From: JAWXCH01 sp034440595
Lineage (GTDB): Bacteria; Planctomycetota; Planctomycetia; Pirellulales; JALHPA01
Direction of reading: 5' to 3'
Length of the DNA: 9,220 nt
NCBI GenBank assembly: GCA_034440595.1
Contig: JAWXCH010000231.1
Span: forward strand, 1 to 9,220
Part shown: piece by piece, positions 5,912-9,220 of the stretch
How positions within the stretch are numbered: position 1 is the first letter of the stretch
How the letters are laid out: every line of letters begins with the position of its first letter
Notes under the pieces: model-generated
Seen by the model: only the letters and a program-made list of their open reading frames with translations
The model's database searches: none
Told to the model about the DNA's origin: nothing
Program-made: the position numbers and the translations under genes

Positions 5912-7015
5912 ATGATCGACCCGAGCGTACTTGCGGAAATACCGACCCCGGCGTTGGTGCTCAATGGCCCCGTTGTGCAGAGAAATCTGCAGCGACTTGC
6001 CAACTATGCCAGCGAGCACAACTTAAAGGTCCGCCCGCACACGAAAACACACAAGTCGCTGCTGCTTGCGCAAATGCAACTTGAAAGCGGTGCGAAAGGG
6101 CTGACGGTAGCCAAGTGGGGAGAGGCCGAAGTCATGGCCGAAGTGTGTGACGATCTCCTGCTGGCCTACCCGGCACTCGATCGTTGGCGGGCTAGCCACC
6201 TGGCCGGTTTAGCCCAACGGGTTACGTTGCATGTTGCTGTCGATTCGACGGCGGTCGTCGATGCCCTGGCCGAGGGGGCGAGAGAAGCTGGCAGCACGAT
6301 CGGCATTTTACTTGATCTCGACGTTGGCATGGGACGCACTGGCGTGCAATCTCCCCAAGCCGCGCTTCAATTGGCGCAACACGTCGAGCGTACGCCGGGC
6401 GTCTACCTCAATGGCCTGTTGTGCTACCCAGGGCATATTTGGAGCATGGGTGACGAACAAGTCGCCGCGTTGCAGATGGTCTCCCACAAGCTGCAAGAAA
6501 CGGTCGACCTTTGGAGCCAAAGCGGTCTCGAAGCGTCGATCATCTCGGGTGGGTCGACCCCTACGGCCTATCAATCGCATCAGATTCCGCAACTCACCGA
6601 GATCCGGCCGGGAACCTACATCTTCAATGATATGAACACCGTTCGTGGCGGGTTTTGTACGCTCGAAGATTGTGCGGCAGCTATCCTTTGCACGGTGGTC
6701 AGCAATGCGGTACCGGGGCAGATCGTGCTCGACGCCGGCACGAAGACACTCACCAGCGACCGCTGCATTCCGGCACCAGACAGTGGCCACGGTCTGATCG
6801 TTGAATATCCCGATGCAATCATCAGCAAGCTAAGCGAAGAGCACGGCCAGGTCGATGTCCGCCAATGCGAGCGAATACCCCAACTTGGCGAACGCGTGAC
6901 GGTTATCCCCAATCACATCTGCCCGTGTATCAACCTGCAAACGTCCGTGTGGTGGATTGATAAGGAAAACACCGTCACACCAATAGCGATCGATGCTCGA
7001 GGAAAAATTGTTTGA
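5912..7015 (+). CDS. PLP enzyme of D-threonine aldolase/D-serine dehydratase family
   Basis: A 367-residue fold-type III (alanine racemase-like barrel) PLP enzyme. The N-terminal barrel begins with IPTPALVLNGPVVQRNL (10-26) and carries the cofactor lysine in RPHTKTHKS (41-49, predicted Schiff-base K45). Further family features are the DLDVGMGRTGV segment (135-145), CYPGH (171-175), the phosphate-binding ISGGSTPT (211-218) and the EIRPGTYIFND strand (230-240). The C-terminal beta domain holds the metal site, here PNHICPCINL (333-342). The predicted ligands are H335 and C337. A His-x-Cys pair is characteristic of zinc-dependent D-serine dehydratase (DSD1-like), whereas D-threonine aldolases have His-x-Asp. 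Likely reactions are dehydration of D-serine or D-threonine, or retro-aldol cleavage of a D-3-hydroxy amino acid. The alternative ATG at 5864 overlaps the dipeptidase and lacks an RBS. No strong terminator follows; TTGATG (7012-7017) and CATCAA (7034-7039) could form only a weak hairpin. Confidence 0.9.
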   Translation: MIDPSVLAEIPTPALVLNGPVVQRNLQRLANYASEHNLKVRPHTKTHKSLLLAQMQLESGAKGLTVAKWGEAEVMAEVCDDLLLAYPALDRWRASHLAGLAQRVTLHVAVDSTAVVDALAEGAREAGSTIGILLDLDVGMGRTGVQSPQAALQLAQHVERTPGVYLNGLLCYPGHIWSMGDEQVAALQMVSHKLQETVDLWSQSGLEASIISGGSTPTAYQSHQIPQLTEIRPGTYIFNDMNTVRGGFCTLEDCAAAILCTVVSNAVPGQIVLDAGTKTLTSDRCIPAPDSGHGLIVEYPDAIISKLSEEHGQVDVRQCERIPQLGERVTVIPNHICPCINLQTSVWWIDKENTVTPIAIDARGKIV

Positions 7016-7556
7016 TGCGCGTCTCAATGGTGACATCAATTTCCCCCATTGTCGTCATTGCCTCGACAGCCGGCGTTGCCCTCCCCGTGCCAAACCCTCT
7101 TCATAACCAAAAAGAGAGAGCGCGAAATTGGAAGTTGTTTGCGGATCAATTTCTAGTGGGTTCGAGTCTCTTTCGCTCACCCTGTTTTAGAACCAAATCG
7201 GCTACGGAACTGAGCGCTCTCAGTGAACGCAAAAGGTCTCTCGACTGTTAACTGGCGTGGGAGGAGTCGGTGAGCATTGTGCAGCGGGATCGGGATAGGA
7301 AGTATAGCCGATCGTTCGACGCGTAGCTCAAGAGCAAGCGAATTGACATGAACACGAAACGTCGGCACAGAATTGTTTCCTAATATTTAGCTATTTTTTC
7401 TAAAAACGGTACTTTGTAAGGCACTTACGGCAAGCCGACCAAACCAGGCGAGCCGTCAACTCATTGTGCCTTGCCCCGAATCCCGGTAGACTGTGGTAAT
7501 TGCGGTCGCTCCACTACTAGGTTTTGTGGATCGGTGAGGGTGGAGGACTTATTGAG
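7016..7556. other. Intergenic region with no convincing gene
   Basis: About 540 bases separate the PLP gene from the kinase region. A 79-codon ORF overlaps the PLP stop (ATG 7015, ending 7251). It begins with a hydrophobic stretch but then becomes a low-complexity Ser/Arg-rich sequence without family resemblance, so I do not call it a gene. The region contains a perfect hairpin at 7209-7224. An A/T-rich patch at about 7371-7410 (CCTAATATTTAGCTATTTTTT in part) stands out from its G+C-rich surroundings and is the likeliest place for a promoter of the downstream kinase. TTGACA at 7343-7348 matches a -35 box, but only a weak -10 (CAGAAT, 19 bases on) follows. Confidence 0.4.
7209..7224. repeat. 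Perfect inverted repeat ACTGAG-CGCT-CTCAGT
   Basis: A 6-bp perfect stem with a 4-base loop, whose centre (GAGCGCTC) is itself a palindrome. There is no T run after it, so a terminator is unlikely. It may be an operator-like site or chance. It lies about 400 bases before the kinase. Confidence 0.35.
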
Positions 7557-7637
7557 ATGGATGATGCTCCAGTGCGACGTGGAGCGATCTCTAACCTGCG
7601 CTGGATTTTAATTGCCACACGCACTTGCCTATGCTGA
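7557..7637 (+). other. Short ORF with good RBS, possibly the displaced kinase N-terminus
   Basis: ATG 7557 is preceded by GGAGG (7542-7546, 10 bases away). It opens 26 codons (MDDAPVRRGAISNLRW and onward) ending at TGA 7635-7637. The ORF overlaps the start of the kinase frame (open from 7612) in a frame one base different. It may be the true N-terminus of the kinase separated by a one-base indel, a translationally coupled leader peptide, or a chance ORF. The good RBS is the only positive evidence. Confidence 0.3.
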
Positions 7638-9220
7638 AAGCATTATTGCCACCTTGCGAGAGCCTTTCTTGGTTCTCGACAAGAGTCTCTGTGTGCTGAC
7701 GGCCAATGCCGCTTTCTATCGTCATTTTCACGTTGAAAAGCAGGAGACCGAGGGACAGCCTGTTTACGAGCTAGGGAACGGGCAGTGGAACATTTCCAGT
7801 TTGCGAACGCGGCTCTCTCTGGTTGTGAATCAAGCGCTTCCGATCGAAGATTTTGAAATGGAGCATGTCTTTCCGGTGCTCGGACGCAGGAGCATGCGTC
7901 TTAATGCGCGACGTTTTCACTTGCATGAAGGAAATGCCGAGGCAATTCTGCTCTCAATAGAGGACATTACCAACCAAAAGCGTGCTGAAGCCGCCCTCAT
8001 TTACTCGGAAGTCCGTTTTCGGCGACTGTTTCAAACGGCCCAGGATGGGATTCTGATTCTTGACTCCGATACTGGACGCGTCATGGATGCCAATCCATTC
8101 ATGACGGCACTGCTGGGTTACACCCGCGAGGAGTTTCTCGGCAAAGAACTTTGGGAGATCGGCCTGTTTCATGATATCCGCGAAAATCGGGCCTCCTACC
8201 AAGAGCTGCAAAACAAGGGTTATATACGCTACGAGAATCTTCCTTTGGAAAGCAGGACCGGACAGCAAATCGAAGTCGAGTTTGTTAGCAACGTTTATGC
8301 GGAGAACGATCACCAGGTGGTGCAATGCAATATTCGCGACATTACCGAACGCAGTCGCTTGCAACGACTGACTGCTGAACAGGCTGCGGCCTTGGTTGAA
8401 ATAGGGCACCGCAAGGATGAGTTTCTGGCTATGCTGAGTCACGAGCTTCGCAATCCGCTCGCTCCCATGCAGGCGGCCGCCATGTGCCTGCGGTTGCAGA
8501 GTCATCGCGACCGCTGGGACAGCCCAGAGGTTTTAAAGTTTGCGCAATCAGTCGATATTATCGAGCGCCAGTTAGGGCAATTGACACGGATTGTGGACGA
8601 GCTGCTCGAGGTTTCGCGAATCACCACTGGCCGTATTCAACTTCAACAAGAGCGGATCTCGTTCGGCGTCGTCGTCCAGCATGCAGTCTCATCGGTGGAG
8701 CCTTTGATCGAACTGCACAAGCACCATCTGTCGGTCAGTCTGCCGACCGAAGCGATCTGGATCCACGGTGACGCTGCGCGTTTGGAACAGGCGCTGGTGA
8801 ATTTACTGAACAACGCCGTCAAGTATACCGTCGATGGCGGTAGCATCCGGCTGAGTGTGGAACAAGGTGCAGGCGAAGCAGTGCTGCGGCTACGGGATAC
8901 AGGAGTCGGCATTGATCCTGACGCTTTGCCACATATTTTCGATCTCTTTACTCAGGCCGAGCGATCGCTGGATCGGTCGCAAGGTGGACTGGGCATTGGC
9001 CTGGCCCTGGCGCAGCGATTGGTGCAAATGCATGGTGGAACCTTGACGGCTACCAGCGCGCTGGGAGCAGGGAGCGAATTCACATTGCGACTGCCTACCA
9101 TTTTGCCGGCCGACTTGCCAGCATCTCCCCCATCAAGCGAAACGACTGCGGTCCCCTTGCAGTGCCTGCGAGTAATGATAGTCGATGACAACCGGGATAC
9201 GGTTCATGCGTTAGCAGCGC
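7612..9220 (+). CDS. Hybrid sensor histidine kinase, PAS-PAS-HisKA-HATPase-REC (partial)
   Basis: The frame is open from 7612 to the window end (536 codons) and truncated by the edge. From the TTG, domains in order are as follows. PAS 1 is about 8-118 (ESIIATLREPFLVLDKSL, ending in an IEDIT motif), a type often seen in CheB/CheR-linked kinases. PAS 2 is about 132-250 (FRRLFQTAQDGILILD, then GYTREEFLGK, closing IRDITER). HisKA follows with the H-box DEFLAMLSHELRNPL and phosphoacceptor H277. The HATPase has the N box NLLNNAVKY (N401), G1 DTGVGID (429-435) and G2 GGLGIGL (458-464). The start of a receiver domain (VMIVDDNRDT, acidic pair D525-D526) is cut off. No membrane helix is seen, so it is a soluble sensor with an intramolecular receiver. 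A TAA at 7609-7611 closes the frame upstream; the only early start is TTG 7612, without a good RBS. The true N-terminus may be frameshifted. The signal sensed and the output are unknown. Confidence 0.88.
   Translation, partial: MPHALAYAESIIATLREPFLVLDKSLCVLTANAAFYRHFHVEKQETEGQPVYELGNGQWNISSLRTRLSLVVNQALPIEDFEMEHVFPVLGRRSMRLNARRFHLHEGNAEAILLSIEDITNQKRAEAALIYSEVRFRRLFQTAQDGILILDSDTGRVMDANPFMTALLGYTREEFLGKELWEIGLFHDIRENRASYQELQNKGYIRYENLPLESRTGQQIEVEFVSNVYAENDHQVVQCNIRDITERSRLQRLTAEQAAALVEIGHRKDEFLAMLSHELRNPLAPMQAAAMCLRLQSHRDRWDSPEVLKFAQSVDIIERQLGQLTRIVDELLEVSRITTGRIQLQQERISFGVVVQHAVSSVEPLIELHKHHLSVSLPTEAIWIHGDAARLEQALVNLLNNAVKYTVDGGSIRLSVEQGAGEAVLRLRDTGVGIDPDALPHIFDLFTQAERSLDRSQGGLGIGLALAQRLVQMHGGTLTATSALGAGSEFTLRLPTILPADLPASPPSSETTAVPLQCLRVMIVDDNRDTVHALAA

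Noticed and set aside
7155..7190. tRNA-like T-arm sequence (GTGGGTTCGAGTC followed by CGCTCACC)
   Set aside because: The T-loop motif is present, but the T stem pairs poorly and no anticodon arm, D arm or matching 5' acceptor strand can be drawn upstream. It is not called as a tRNA or attachment site.
7015..7251. 78-79 codon ORF overlapping the PLP enzyme stop, with a hydrophobic N-terminus
   Set aside because: The only upstream purine-rich site (GAGGA, 6998-7002) is 12 bases away. The second half is Ser/Arg-rich with no domain resemblance and runs through a hairpin.
7285..7305. Short GGGATCGGGATAGG tandem-like motif
   Set aside because: Only two imperfect units are present, not enough to call a repeat array.
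7954..8505. Long minus-strand ORF (183 codons) opposite the kinase
   Set aside because: It lies entirely antisense to the PAS and HisKA domains and looks like a codon-bias shadow without motifs.

Overview
The window looks like chromosomal DNA of a Gram-negative bacterium, most likely a planctomycete of the Pirellulales type. That assignment is inference: it rests on the moderately high G+C content, the roomy intergenic gaps, the non-ATG start candidates, and how closely the efflux-type MFS protein and the PAS kinase resemble planctomycete homologues I remember. No database search was possible. All well-supported genes lie on the + strand.

Layout. 1-330: the tail of an unidentified upstream gene may end at 111, followed by a stem-loop at 201-245. 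353-2223: a translationally coupled pair, a lipoprotein-type efflux periplasmic adaptor (HlyD/AcrA family) and a short MFS gene. The short gene joins the first two helices of a DHA2/EmrB-type exporter directly to its C-terminal end, so most of the transporter core is missing in frame. 2394-2993: an HdeD/DUF308 six-helix membrane protein. 3056-3107: a strong intrinsic terminator. 3120-3405: a gap with scattered coding-like fragments in shifted frames.

3410-7015: a compact cluster of an ACS-type MFS importer, an M19 (renal dipeptidase-like) metallodipeptidase, and a fold-type III PLP enzyme of the D-threonine aldolase/D-serine dehydratase family. The cluster reads as an uptake-and-degradation route: a small acid or peptide-like solute is imported, a dipeptide is cleaved (M19 enzymes tolerate a D-residue at the C-terminal side), and a D-hydroxy amino acid is lysed or dehydrated. 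The PLP enzyme ends in a His-x-Cys metal motif, which points to zinc and D-serine-dehydratase-like chemistry rather than to classical D-threonine aldolase.

7016-7611: a gap with a small inverted repeat, an A/T-rich patch and a short ORF with a good ribosome binding site. 7612-9220: a soluble hybrid histidine kinase (PAS-PAS-HisKA-HATPase-receiver) that runs off the right edge and whose start is unclear.

Three places suggest gene remodelling: the gutted MFS gene, the adaptor 5' end (ATG out of frame across a run of six T), and the kinase 5' end (ATG with a good RBS out of frame). I saw no CRISPR array, insertion sequence, rRNA or convincing tRNA. The most distinctive items are the internally deleted exporter coupled to its adaptor and the putative D-amino-acid dipeptide cluster.
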